Assembly (NCBI RefSeq): GCF_040611135.1
Contig: NZ_JBEXNL010000012.1
Coordinates: forward strand, 1-64,000
DNA length: 64,000 nt
Origin: Tsukamurella sp040611135
GTDB taxonomy: Bacteria; Actinomycetota; Actinomycetes; Mycobacteriales; Mycobacteriaceae
Direction of reading: 5' to 3'
Shown: piece after piece, positions 47,817 through 55,833 of the stretch
Numbering within the stretch: position 1 is the stretch's first letter
Layout: each line of letters starts with the position of its first letter
Program-made: the position numbers and the translations under genes
The notes under the pieces: generated by a model
What the model was told of the DNA's origin: nothing
The model's input: only the letters and a program-made list of their open reading frames with translations
Database searches by the model: none

Positions 47817-50005
47817 CGCTGGCTCGCGCGGTGCGCGCGCATGAGTTCCCGCTGATGGTCGCGCACCGTCTCGCCCGGGACGGGGGAGGCGTTCCAGTTG
47901 CCGTCGGCGTCGAGCACCCAGCACCGGGTGGCGGGGTCGAGCGCCGACTCGAACATCTCGGCCAGCTGCCGGGTGAGCCGGGGATCCTTGACCTGCGCCA
48001 TCACCTCGACGCGCCGATCGAGGTTGCGGTGCATCATGTCCGCGCTGCCGATCCAGTACTCGTCCGCGCCGCGGAAGTGCAGGATCCGGGAGTGCTCGAG
48101 GAATTGGCCGAGGATGGACCGGACGGTGATGTTCTCGCTGACCCCCGGCATGCCCGGCCGGAGGGCACAGATGCCGCGGACCACGACCTCGACGGGCACC
48201 CCCGCCTGCCCGGCCCGGTACAGCGCATCGATGATCTGCTCGTCGACCACCGCGTTCGCCTTGAGCTGCACGCCCGAGGGCTTCCCGGCGCGGTGCAGCT
48301 CGATCTCCCGGTCGATCCGATCGATGATGCCCGACCGGATGCCGTGCGGCGCCACCATGAGGTTGCGGTACTCCTCCTTGCGGGAGTAACCGGTGAGCCG
48401 GTTGAACAGGTCCGTCAGGTCCGCGCCCAGATCGGGATCGGCGGTGAACAGGCCGACGTCCTCGTACAGGCGCGCCGTCTTCGGGTTGTAGTTGCCGGTG
48501 CCGATGTGGCAGTAGCGGCGGATGGTCGCACCTTCGCGCCGGACGACCAGGCAGGTCTTGCAGTGGGTCTTGAGCCCGACGAGGCCGTACACCACGTGTA
48601 CGCCGGCGCGTTCCAGCTTGCGCGCCCACTTGATGTTCGCCTGCTCGTCGAAGCGCGCCTTGATCTCGACGAGCGCCACGACCTGCTTGCCGGCCTCCGC
48701 CGCGTCGATCAGCGCCTCGACGATCGGCGAATCACCGGAGGTCCGGTAGAGCGTCTGCTTGATCGCCAGCACCTGGGGATCGGCCGCCGCCTGCTCGATG
48801 AACCGCTGGACGCTGGTGGAGAACGAATCGTACGGGTGGTGGACGAGGACATCGCCCTCGCGCAGTGTCGAGAAGACGCTCTTGGGCGTCTCCCGCTCAC
48901 CGAACGCCGGGTGCGTCACCGGTACGAAGGGCTTCTCCTTGAGGTCCGGCCGGTCCACGCCGTAGAGCTCGAACAGGCAGTTGAGGTCGAGCAGGCCGGG
49001 AACCGTGATCACGTCCGCGGGATCGACGTCCATCTCCCGCAGCAGCAGCTCGAGCATGTGCTCGGACATGTCCTCGGCCACCTCGAGCCGGACCGGCGAG
49101 CCGAACCGGCGCCGCGCCAGTTCCCGCTCCAGCGCCTGCAGCAGATCCTCGTCGCGGTCCTCCTCGACCTCGAAGTCGGCGTTGCGGGTGATGCGGAAGA
49201 CGTGGTGTTCGGCCACCGTCATCCCCGGGAACAGGACGTCGAGATGGGCGGAGATCAGGTCCTCCATGGGGAGCACCGCGTAGTCCATCCGCTCGGACCG
49301 CACGGGTACGAGCCGATCCACGTTGTCGGGAACCTTGACCCGAGCGAAATGCTCACCGCCCGTGGCGGTGTCGTGCACCGCGACGGCCAGGTTCAGGGAC
49401 AGGCCCGAGATGTACGGGAACGGATGCGCCGGGTCGACCGCCAGCGGGGTGAGCACCGGGAAGACCTGGTTGTGGAAGTACGCGGTGAGCCGCTCGCGTT
49501 CGTCCGCCGACAGCTCCGACCAGCTCAGCACAGCGATCCCCTGCCCCGCCAGCTCGGGACGCACGGCGTCGCTGAACACCAGCGCGTGCTTGTGCGACAG
49601 CTCCTGCGTGCGACGCGAGATCATCCGGAGCTGCTCGCGGGGCGAGAGTCCGTCCGCCGACCGGACCGACAGCCCCATCTGGTCGCGCCGCTTGAGCCCC
49701 GCGACGCGGACCATGAAGAACTCGTCCAGGTTCGAGGCGAAGATCGCCAGGAACTTGGCGCGTTCGAGGAGGGGCAGCGACGAGTCCTCCGCCATCGCCA
49801 GCACGCGGGCGTTGAAGTCGAGCCAGCTCAGTTCGCGGTTGAGGTACCGATCCTCGGGCAGGTCGCTGGTCACCTCCGCCGGTGCGGCGGGCGGCGCCGT
49901 CGGGATCGCCGTGATCCGGCCCGGGAGGGGCGTGGAGTTCTCGGTGGCGACGGCCCCCGGAGCGGCGGTCGGTTCGGCGGCGGAGGCGGGAGGCTCGGTG
50001 GTCAC
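47813..50005 (-). CDS. ppk: polyphosphate kinase
   Basis: Ppk reversibly polymerises the gamma-phosphate of ATP into polyphosphate. The 730-residue protein has the PPK1 domain order. The N-terminal domain starts RYLNRELSWLDFNARVLAMA. The catalytic-core segments include VEIKARFDEQANIKWA and RRYCHIGTGNYNPKTARLY with the phosphorylated His, and DVLVHHPYDSF lies in the middle. The GTG at 50005 was chosen because it overlaps the upstream fbiD stop (GTGA), the same coupling seen on its other side with mutT1. In-frame ATG codons at 50023 and 50032 are possible. An Ala/Pro-rich head of about 45 residues precedes the family domain. Confidence 0.95.
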   Translation of the reverse strand: MTTEPPASAAEPTAAPGAVATENSTPLPGRITAIPTAPPAAPAEVTSDLPEDRYLNRELSWLDFNARVLAMAEDSSLPLLERAKFLAIFASNLDEFFMVRVAGLKRRDQMGLSVRSADGLSPREQLRMISRRTQELSHKHALVFSDAVRPELAGQGIAVLSWSELSADERERLTAYFHNQVFPVLTPLAVDPAHPFPYISGLSLNLAVAVHDTATGGEHFARVKVPDNVDRLVPVRSERMDYAVLPMEDLISAHLDVLFPGMTVAEHHVFRITRNADFEVEEDRDEDLLQALERELARRRFGSPVRLEVAEDMSEHMLELLLREMDVDPADVITVPGLLDLNCLFELYGVDRPDLKEKPFVPVTHPAFGERETPKSVFSTLREGDVLVHHPYDSFSTSVQRFIEQAAADPQVLAIKQTLYRTSGDSPIVEALIDAAEAGKQVVALVEIKARFDEQANIKWARKLERAGVHVVYGLVGLKTHCKTCLVVRREGATIRRYCHIGTGNYNPKTARLYEDVGLFTADPDLGADLTDLFNRLTGYSRKEEYRNLMVAPHGIRSGIIDRIDREIELHRAGKPSGVQLKANAVVDEQIIDALYRAGQAGVPVEVVVRGICALRPGMPGVSENITVRSILGQFLEHSRILHFRGADEYWIGSADMMHRNLDRRVEVMAQVKDPRLTRQLAEMFESALDPATRCWVLDADGNWNASPVPGETVRDHQRELMRAHRASQR

Positions 50006-50703
50006 CGCTCCATTCTGGCGCATGGACCGCATGAGTTCGACGCGATGTCCGGATCGGCCGCCGCGAGCGCCGCCGCGGTGTGCTCGCCCACCACGAGCGC
50101 GCCGGCGAGATCCTCGGGGGTGTCCACGTCGGTGCGCAGACCGGGCCAGGGCCCGGCGTGCGCGACGGCGCCCCCGGCCCGGTGCGCCGCGGCCGAATCG
50201 ACACCGAACGCCGGGCGCAGCGCTGTACCCGCGGGCGCGTACAGCGCTGCGGTGCCGGTTCCTGCGCGGTCCGGCACGAACGCGCGGACGCCGTTCGCCG
50301 CGGCGAGGAACGCACCCAGCTCGCCGGCGGTGATGCCCGGCAGGTCGGCCTGCAGCGCGAGCACGGCCACGGCCCCGTCGTACTGGGCGACCGCGGCGGC
50401 CGCGCCCGCGGCGAGGGCGGCGTTGAGCCCGCCCGGCCGGGGTTCGTCGACGGTGTACGCGCCGGCCTTCGCGGCGGCCGCGCGGACCACGGGATCGGGC
50501 GACACGACGTGGACGGCGGCGACGGCGGGCACGGCGCGCGCCGCGGCCAGCGTGTCGCGGAGCATCGCCAGCACGAGCCCGGGAACCGCCTCCCGCCGCC
50601 CGGCGCCGGGCGCGGCGAACCGGGTCTTCGCGGCGTCGAGTGACTTCACGGCGGTCACCACCACCACGGCGGGGGGCGCCTCGGCGCCGCGCAGTGCGGT
50701 CAT
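50002..50703 (-). CDS. fbiD: phosphoenolpyruvate/2-phospholactate guanylyltransferase
   Basis: FbiD (CofC) makes the guanylylated phosphoenolpyruvate (or phospholactate in archaea) used to build coenzyme F420. The 233-residue protein has a nucleotidyltransferase fold with VVVVTAVKSLDAAKTRF at the N-terminus, VLALQADLPGITAGELGAFL carrying the metal-binding Asp, and the C-terminal GLRTDVDTPEDLAGAL. It is the first gene of a coupled fbiD-ppk-mutT1 run, matching mycobacterial Rv2983-Rv2984-Rv2985. Its presence implies the organism makes F420. A TAGATT box seven bases before the ATG suggests a leaderless mRNA; the region between it and gpsA is short and divergent. Confidence 0.92.
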   Translation of the reverse strand: MTALRGAEAPPAVVVVTAVKSLDAAKTRFAAPGAGRREAVPGLVLAMLRDTLAAARAVPAVAAVHVVSPDPVVRAAAAKAGAYTVDEPRPGGLNAALAAGAAAAVAQYDGAVAVLALQADLPGITAGELGAFLAAANGVRAFVPDRAGTGTAALYAPAGTALRPAFGVDSAAAHRAGGAVAHAGPWPGLRTDVDTPEDLAGALVVGEHTAAALAAADPDIASNSCGPCARMER

Positions 50704-50710
50704 GACGACC

Positions 50711-50716
50711 AATCTA
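50711..50716 (-). promoter_or_regulatory. candidate -10 box of leaderless fbiD promoter
   Basis: On the minus strand TAGATT ends seven bases before the fbiD ATG, and no Shine-Dalgarno is visible. One copy of the iterated word GACGGTGCC (50730-50738) lies just upstream of this box. Confidence 0.42.
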
Positions 50717-50821
50717 GGCGTGCGGAACCGACGGTGCCGCGCATGGTCGGGCGATACGCTCTCCTGCGATGCCCACGTCCGTCGGTGTGGGTGCGAGCGC
50801 GATGCGAGGAGTTGGGGTGCG

Positions 50822-51853
50822 ATGGTCGACGTTGCGGTGATGGGGGCGGGCTCGTTCGGCACGGCGATGGCGAAGGTGTTCGCAGAGGCCACGCGGCCGG
50901 AACCGCACCGGGTCACGATGTGGTGCCGCCGGCAGGAGGTCGCCGACCAGATCAACAACACGCGCATCAACGCCCAGTACCTGCCCGAGGGCGTGCTGCC
51001 CGAGAACCTCTCCGCGACGCATGATCCCGCGGAGGCGATGCGCGGCGCGGGCCTGGTGGTGCTCGCGGTCCCGTCGCAGACGCTGCGCGCGAACCTGCAG
51101 GACTGGGGTCACCTGATCCCCCCCGACGTCACGGTCGTCAACCTGGCCAAGGGCATCGAGATCGGCACGCTCGACCGGATGAGCGAGGTGGTCGTCGACG
51201 CCGCCGGCATCGGCCGGGACCGCCTGGCCGTGCTGACCGGGCCGAACTTCGCCAAGGAGATCGCGAAGGGGCAGCCCACGCTCGCCGTCGTCGCCTCGGA
51301 CAACGCCGAACGCGCCTCCCGCACCCAGTACCTGGCGCGGACCGACTACTTCCGGCCCTACACCAGCGACGACGTGGTGGGCTGCGAGATCGGCGGCGCC
51401 ACTAAGAACGTGATCGCGCTGGTCTGCGGCATCGCCTCCGGCATCAACCTCGGCGAGAACTCCCGAGCCGCGATCATCACACGGGGTCTCGCGGAGACCC
51501 TGCGCCTGGGTACTGCCCTCGGGGCGCAGCCGCTGACCCTGGCCGGCCTGGCCGGTGTCGGCGACCTCGTGGCCACCTGCAGTTCGCCCCAGTCCCGCAA
51601 CTTCAGCTTCGGCGCGCGCCTGGGCCAGGGGATGACGGTCGAGCAGGCGCAGGCCGCCGCGCACGGGCAGGTGGCCGAGGGGGCCAAGTCGTGCATCTCG
51701 ATCGCCGACCTCGCCCGCCGCGTGGGCGTCGAGATGCCGCTCACCGAAGCCGTGCGGGCCGTCTGCTACGACGGGGTCCCCGTCTCCCGCGCGATGGACG
51801 ACCTCCTCAACCGCGATGTCGGAGGCGAGTGGCGTCCGAAGGGCGACGAGTAG
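50822..51853 (+). CDS. gpsA: NAD(P)-dependent glycerol-3-phosphate dehydrogenase
   Basis: GpsA reduces dihydroxyacetone phosphate to glycerol 3-phosphate for phospholipid synthesis. The 343-residue protein starts with a Rossmann motif VAVMGAGSFGTAMAKVFAEA. It has VVNLAKGIEIG and LTGPNFAKEIAKGQP, where the family Ser is replaced by Asn. The catalytic Lys lies in CEIGGATKNVIALVCGIA and the C-terminal helical domain includes GVGDLVATCSS. Place and order (fbiD divergent, ddl downstream) agree with mycobacterial gpdA2. ATG 50822 is preceded by GAGGAG about ten bases away and a GGGG closer in; in-frame upstream extension runs antisense through fbiD and ppk. Confidence 0.96.
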   Translation: MVDVAVMGAGSFGTAMAKVFAEATRPEPHRVTMWCRRQEVADQINNTRINAQYLPEGVLPENLSATHDPAEAMRGAGLVVLAVPSQTLRANLQDWGHLIPPDVTVVNLAKGIEIGTLDRMSEVVVDAAGIGRDRLAVLTGPNFAKEIAKGQPTLAVVASDNAERASRTQYLARTDYFRPYTSDDVVGCEIGGATKNVIALVCGIASGINLGENSRAAIITRGLAETLRLGTALGAQPLTLAGLAGVGDLVATCSSPQSRNFSFGARLGQGMTVEQAQAAAHGQVAEGAKSCISIADLARRVGVEMPLTEAVRAVCYDGVPVSRAMDDLLNRDVGGEWRPKGDE

Positions 51854-51915
51854 CCGCGCCGTCCGGGGCGGTCGCGCCCGCCGGTGACCGCGTGGCTCTC
51901 CGCTCGGCCGCCACG

Positions 51916-51921
51916 TAAGGT
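51916..51921 (+). promoter_or_regulatory. candidate -10 box of leaderless ddl promoter
   Basis: TAAGGT ends eight bases before the GTG at 51930. No Shine-Dalgarno precedes the codon. Confidence 0.38.
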
Positions 51922-51929
51922 GGGCGACC

Positions 51930-53024
51930 GTGACGGAGCGAATCAGGGTGGCAGTGGTGTTCGGCGGGCGCAGCAGTGAGCACGCGGTTTCGTGCGTGTC
52001 GGCGGGCAGCATCCTCGCGCACCTCGATCCCGAGCGCTATCAGGTGATCCCCGTCGGGATCACCCGCGCCGGCGAGTGGGTGCTCTCCGACGGCGACGCG
52101 CAGGCTCTGAGGTTCGCCGATCGGTCCCTCCCGAGCGTCCCCGAGGGGTCGACCGACCTCGCCTTCCTGCCCGGCGCCGAGCTGGTGGCGCTGACCGGTG
52201 CCGGTGCGGACCCGGTTGATTCCGTGCTCGGTGCCGTCGACGTCGTCTTCCCCGTGCTGCACGGCCCGTACGGCGAGGACGGCACGCTGCAGGGGCTGCT
52301 GGAGATGGTCGGCGTGCCCTACGTGGGCGCCGGCGTCCTCGCCTCCGCGGCCGGCATGGACAAGGAGTTCGCGAAGAAGTTGCTCGCGGCCGACGGGTTG
52401 CCGGTCGGCGACTTCCACGTGCTCCGCCAGCGCGAGACCGAGGTCCCCTCGGATGTGCTGCACCGGCTGGGGCTGCCGCTCTTCGTCAAGCCCGCCCGGG
52501 GCGGGTCGTCGATCGGCATCACCCGGGTCACCGACCTGACCGAGCTGCCGGCGGCGATCGCCGAGGCCCGCAAGTGGGATCCGAAGGTCATCATCGAGGC
52601 GGCCGTCATCGGCCGCGAGGTGGAGATCGGCGTGCTCGAACGGCCGGACGGCAGCGTCGCCGCGTCCGCGATCGCGGAGATCGAGATGGCCGCCGACGCC
52701 GAGCACTCCTTCTACGACTTCGAGACGAAGTACCTCGACGACCGCGCGCAGTACACGGTGCCCGCGAACCTCACCGACGAGCAGGCGTCGGTGATCCGCG
52801 ACCTCGCGGTGCGCGCCTTCCACGCGTTCGACTGCCAGGGCCTGTCCCGCGTGGACTTCTTCCAGACCGCCGACGGCCCGGTCATCAACGAGGTCAACAC
52901 CATGCCGGGCTTCACCTCGACATCGATGTACCCGCGGATGTGGGCTGAGTCGGGCGTGGGCTACGCCGAGCTGCTGACGGTGCTCATCGAGACGGCGTTG
53001 GCGCGGGGTACGGGCCTGCGCTGA
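51930..53024 (+). CDS. ddl: D-alanine--D-alanine ligase
   Basis: Ddl joins two D-alanines for peptidoglycan precursors, the target of cycloserine. The 364-residue ATP-grasp protein has VVFGGRSSEHAVSCVSAGSI at the N-terminus, VLHGPYGEDGTLQGLLEM, the ATP-binding KPARGGSSIGI loop and the magnesium-binding EVNTMPGFTSTSMYPRMW. Length is normal for the actinobacterial form. It is downstream of gpsA and convergent with the DUF3515 gene. The 76-base gap from gpsA has a TAAGGT that may be its own -10. Confidence 0.96.
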   Translation: MTERIRVAVVFGGRSSEHAVSCVSAGSILAHLDPERYQVIPVGITRAGEWVLSDGDAQALRFADRSLPSVPEGSTDLAFLPGAELVALTGAGADPVDSVLGAVDVVFPVLHGPYGEDGTLQGLLEMVGVPYVGAGVLASAAGMDKEFAKKLLAADGLPVGDFHVLRQRETEVPSDVLHRLGLPLFVKPARGGSSIGITRVTDLTELPAAIAEARKWDPKVIIEAAVIGREVEIGVLERPDGSVAASAIAEIEMAADAEHSFYDFETKYLDDRAQYTVPANLTDEQASVIRDLAVRAFHAFDCQGLSRVDFFQTADGPVINEVNTMPGFTSTSMYPRMWAESGVGYAELLTVLIETALARGTGLR

Positions 53025-53053
53025 GGCTCACCGGCCGGCCGTGCGTCCCGCGG

Positions 53054-53647
53054 TCACTTCCCGAGATCCAGTGACGCCTGCTGCAGGCGTGCGCGGATCG
53101 CGTCCGAGGTCGCCTGCACGGCCGAGGTCCCGGCACCGTCGGGCACCCAGAGTGTGACGTACGGGCGGTGGTCGACAGCGGTCCAGTAGGCACCCCCATC
53201 GGGGGCGGGCGCGCCCGCGGGGACCGCCTGCAGCCACTGCACACCGTTGATGATCTGCAGTTTCGCCGTCGCGGTCAGCTCCGCGGGCCGGTCGGTGCCG
53301 CAGCGCAGCTCGACGGCCCCCGCCTTCTCCTTGGTCCAGCGTGCGAATCCGGTGGGGTCCGCGGTGTCGGTGCGCCGGAAGCCGTCGACATCGGCCGGGA
53401 GCGCGCCGAGCAGGGCGCTGCACGCCGCGTCGCCCGACGACGGTGCCGCGATCGACTTCAGGTGACCGGCCTCCGCCGCGTCGCGGGCGTCGCCCTGCTT
53501 CTGCTGCGCCAGGATCAGGAACGCGATGAAGCAGGCCAGTACCGCCACCGGCAGGGCCACCGCGGTGGCGAGGAAGGCCGGGCTCCTGCGCGTGCGCGGG
53601 GCGGCGCTCTGCGCGCTCTCGGTGGTCGTGTCGTCTGCATCGCTCAC
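53054..53647 (-). CDS. DUF3515 membrane-anchored protein
   Basis: The 197-residue protein has a short charged head, one hydrophobic segment (LATAVALPVAVLACFIAFLI at about residues 26-45) and an extracytoplasmic domain with two conserved Cys, in GDAACSALLGALP and ELRCGTDRP. These match DUF3515, the family of Rv2980 at this locus. Function is unknown; an envelope role is suggested by the topology. The GTG at 53647 is seven bases after a TACGGT box, which overlaps the -10 of the divergent thiL on the other strand. Only 19 bases separate the two start codons. Confidence 0.85.
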   Translation of the reverse strand: MSDADDTTTESAQSAAPRTRRSPAFLATAVALPVAVLACFIAFLILAQQKQGDARDAAEAGHLKSIAAPSSGDAACSALLGALPADVDGFRRTDTADPTGFARWTKEKAGAVELRCGTDRPAELTATAKLQIINGVQWLQAVPAGAPAPDGGAYWTAVDHRPYVTLWVPDGAGTSAVQATSDAIRARLQQASLDLGK

Positions 53648-53653
53648 GTCCGA

Positions 53654-53660
53654 TACCGTA
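53654..53660. promoter_or_regulatory. overlapping divergent -10 boxes (thiL and DUF3515 gene)
   Basis: On the plus strand TACCGT (53654-53659) stands seven bases before the thiL ATG. On the minus strand TACGGT (complement of 53655-53660) stands seven bases before the DUF3515 GTG. The two boxes share five of six bases, so the seven-base sequence TACCGTA appears to serve both directions, with start codons at equal distance. Confidence 0.55.
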
Positions 53661-53666
53661 GCCGCG

Positions 53667-54686
53667 ATGACATTTCAGGAGCCGGCGAGCCCTGCGCAGT
53701 CCCCTGCACGCACCGCCGCGGAACTGGGGGAGGACGGCGTGATCGCGCTGGCCGTCGCCGGTGTGCGGCCCGATCCCCGCGTGCTGGTGGGGCCGGGCGA
53801 CGACGCCGCCGTCGTGGCCGCCGCCGACGGCCGGACCGTGGTCTCGTCCGACGCGATCGTCGAGGGTCGGCACTTCCGGTTCGACCTGACGACTCCGGAG
53901 CACGTGGGGCGGCGCGCGATGGCGCAGAACGCCGCCGACATCGCGGCCATGGGCGCGGTGTGCACCGCGTTCACGGTCACACTGGGGTGCCCGCCCGACA
54001 CCGGCGCGGACGTGATCGCGGGGATCGCGCGCGGCACCACCCGCGGCGCGGCCGACGCCGGCGGCGCCGTCGCCGGGGGAGACGTGGTGCGCACCGATCA
54101 GGTGCTGCTGGCCGTGACCGTGCTCGGCGATCTGCAGGGCCGCGCGCCGGTGCTGCTGTCGGGCGCCCGCCCGGGCGATGTGGTCGCGGTGTGCGGCACG
54201 CTCGGGCACTCCGCCGCGGGCCTCGACGTGCTGCTCGCGGGTGTCGGCGGCCACGAGGGCCTCGTGGAGACCTACCGCTGCCCGGTGCCGCCGCTCGCGG
54301 CCGGCCCGCAGGCCGCCGAGGCCGGGGCCACCGCCCTCACGGACGTCTCCGACGGTCTGCTCCGCGACGCCCGGGCCCTCGCAGGTGCCTCGGGCGTCGC
54401 CATCGCGCTCGACGGTGCGCGGCTCGCCCCGGATGCCGAGCTGGTCGCCTGCGCGGCGGCACTCGGAGCCGACGCGGATCGGTGGGTGCGCACCGGTGGC
54501 GAGGACCACGCCCTGCTCGCGGCCTTCCCCCCGCGGACGGCCCTGCCGGAGGGCTGGCGCGCGATCGGCACCGCGCTCGCGCCCGGGACGCTGCCCGCGG
54601 GCACCGTCACCGTCGACGGCGATGCGGGACCCGCCGCGGGCGGCTGGAACACCTTCACCGAGAGCGACGAGGAGAACGGACGATGA
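53667..54686 (+). CDS. thiL: thiamine-monophosphate kinase
   Basis: ThiL phosphorylates thiamine monophosphate to the active diphosphate. The 339-residue protein is of the PurM/ThiL fold. It has VGPGDDAAVVAAADG with the magnesium-binding Asp pair, AQNAADIAAMGA, DVSDGLLRDARALAGASGV and the C-terminal TGGEDHALLAAF. Start ATG 53667 is seven bases after TACCGT. Its stop overlaps the ung start in ATGA. No TPP riboswitch is visible upstream, in keeping with its non-biosynthetic neighbours; the locus order matches mycobacterial thiL-ung-rpmB. Confidence 0.94.
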   Translation: MTFQEPASPAQSPARTAAELGEDGVIALAVAGVRPDPRVLVGPGDDAAVVAAADGRTVVSSDAIVEGRHFRFDLTTPEHVGRRAMAQNAADIAAMGAVCTAFTVTLGCPPDTGADVIAGIARGTTRGAADAGGAVAGGDVVRTDQVLLAVTVLGDLQGRAPVLLSGARPGDVVAVCGTLGHSAAGLDVLLAGVGGHEGLVETYRCPVPPLAAGPQAAEAGATALTDVSDGLLRDARALAGASGVAIALDGARLAPDAELVACAAALGADADRWVRTGGEDHALLAAFPPRTALPEGWRAIGTALAPGTLPAGTVTVDGDAGPAAGGWNTFTESDEENGR

Positions 54687-55378
54687 CGGCGCGACCCCTG
54701 ACGGACACCGTCGAGGCCGGATGGGCGCGTGCCCTGGCCCCGGTCGCGGACGAGATCACCGCGATGGGCGAATTCCTGCGGGCGGAGAACGCGGAGGGGC
54801 GGGGCTACCTGCCCGCAGGCGCGAACGTGCTGCGCGCCTTCCGGCAGCCCTTCGCGGATGTCCGGGTGCTCATCGTGGGCCAGGATCCGTACCCCACCCC
54901 GGGGCACGCGGTCGGGTTGTCCTTCTCGGTGGATCCGTCGGTGCGGCCGATCCCGCGGAGCCTGCAGAACATCTACCGCGAGTACTGCGAGGACCTGGAC
55001 CTGCCGATGCCCGCGAACGGCGACCTCTCGCCGTGGTCGCGACAGGGCGTGCTGCTGCTGAACCGGGTCCTGACGGTGCGTCCGGGCGAGGCCGCCTCGC
55101 ACCGCGGCAGGGGCTGGGAGAAGGTCACCGAGTGCGCGATCGATGCGCTGGTCGCCCGGGACGCGCCGCTGGTCGCGATCCTGTGGGGCCGCGACGCGGC
55201 GTCGCTCGGGCCGCGGCTCGGGGATGCACCGCGGATCGAGTCGGTGCATCCGTCGCCGCTGTCCGCTTCGCGGGGCTTCTTCGGCTCGCGGCCGTTCTCG
55301 CGGGCGAACGAGTTGTTGGCCGGGCTGGGAGCGGAGCCGATCGACTGGCGGCTGCCGCACCTCGCCGCGGCACGCTGA
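54683..55378 (+). CDS. ung: uracil-DNA glycosylase
   Basis: Ung removes uracil from DNA and begins base-excision repair. The 231-residue family 1 enzyme has the water-activating loop GQDPYPTPGHAVG (catalytic Asp at residue 68), LLNRVLTV and the His loop HPSPLSASRGFFGSRPFS with His189. The mature protein length is usual. The ATG overlaps the thiL stop, so it is translated with thiL. A hairpin terminator follows, shared with the convergent rpmB. No ugi-like gene is seen. Confidence 0.96.
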   Translation: MTARPLTDTVEAGWARALAPVADEITAMGEFLRAENAEGRGYLPAGANVLRAFRQPFADVRVLIVGQDPYPTPGHAVGLSFSVDPSVRPIPRSLQNIYREYCEDLDLPMPANGDLSPWSRQGVLLLNRVLTVRPGEAASHRGRGWEKVTECAIDALVARDAPLVAILWGRDAASLGPRLGDAPRIESVHPSPLSASRGFFGSRPFSRANELLAGLGAEPIDWRLPHLAAAR

Positions 55379-55412
55379 TCCGCCGGGCACGGGCCTCGGA
55401 CGCAACGGATAC

Positions 55413-55449
55413 GCCAAGGCCCGCCACCTCGGAGGTGACGGGCCTTGGC
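55413..55449. terminator. bidirectional terminator of ung and rpmB
   Basis: GCCAAGGCCCG (55413-55423) pairs with CGGGCCTTGGC (55439-55449); inside, one C-A mismatch is followed by CACC/GGTG around TCGGA. It lies between convergent ung and rpmB. Confidence 0.75.
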
Positions 55450-55468
55450 GGAAAGCGCTCCTCGCGTA

Positions 55469-55660
55469 CTACCCGCGAACGACCTTGCCGGCCTTGATGC
55501 ACGAGGTGCACACGTTCAGGCGACGGGTCTGGCCGGGCGCGACCTGGGCGCGCACGGTCTGGATGTTCGGGTTCCACCGGCGGTTGGTACGCCGATGCGA
55601 GTGCGAGACCGACTTACCGAAGCCGGGGCCCTTGTCGCAGACGTCGCAGACGGCAGCCAT
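55469..55660 (-). CDS. rpmB: 50S ribosomal protein L28 (zinc-ribbon form)
   Basis: The 63-residue protein is L28 of the large ribosomal subunit. It has the paired CxxC motifs of the zinc-binding (C+) form: CDVCDKGPGFG near the start and CTSCIKAGKVVRG at the C-terminus, with HSHRRTNRRWNPNIQ in between. ATG 55660 starts MAAVCDVC; an in-frame ATG further upstream would add a non-conserved head. It is divergent from the DAK-domain gene, an arrangement also found in M. tuberculosis. A C- paralogue for zinc limitation, if any, is not in the window. Confidence 0.97.
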   Translation of the reverse strand: MAAVCDVCDKGPGFGKSVSHSHRRTNRRWNPNIQTVRAQVAPGQTRRLNVCTSCIKAGKVVRG

Positions 55661-55820
55661 AGTCGTGTACTCCTCGCAATAGTTGAAAACCTGTGCTTCG
55701 CCCCGCCGGCCCTGAACATGTGGAACACATGCCCGGACGCGAGGCAACCCTGCAAGCATAGCCGAGGCCGCCGACGGAGCCAAACCGCTCTGCGGGCCCG
55801 TATCGGTCGGACCCGACCAC

Positions 55821-55826
55821 TAGGCT
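55821..55826 (+). promoter_or_regulatory. candidate -10 box of leaderless DAK-gene promoter
   Basis: TAGGCT ends seven bases before the GTG at 55834. There is no Shine-Dalgarno in between. Confidence 0.42.
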
Positions 55827-55833
55827 TGCGGTC

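Noticed and set aside
47831..51853. A 1340-codon open frame reading through ppk and fbiD before gpsA
   Set aside because: Most of it is antisense to ppk and fbiD, which have clear family motifs. Only the last 343 codons (gpsA) are real; long antisense frames are common at this GC content.
53600..53667. TPP riboswitch upstream of thiL
   Set aside because: The intergenic distance is 19 bases and no THI-box sequence is present.
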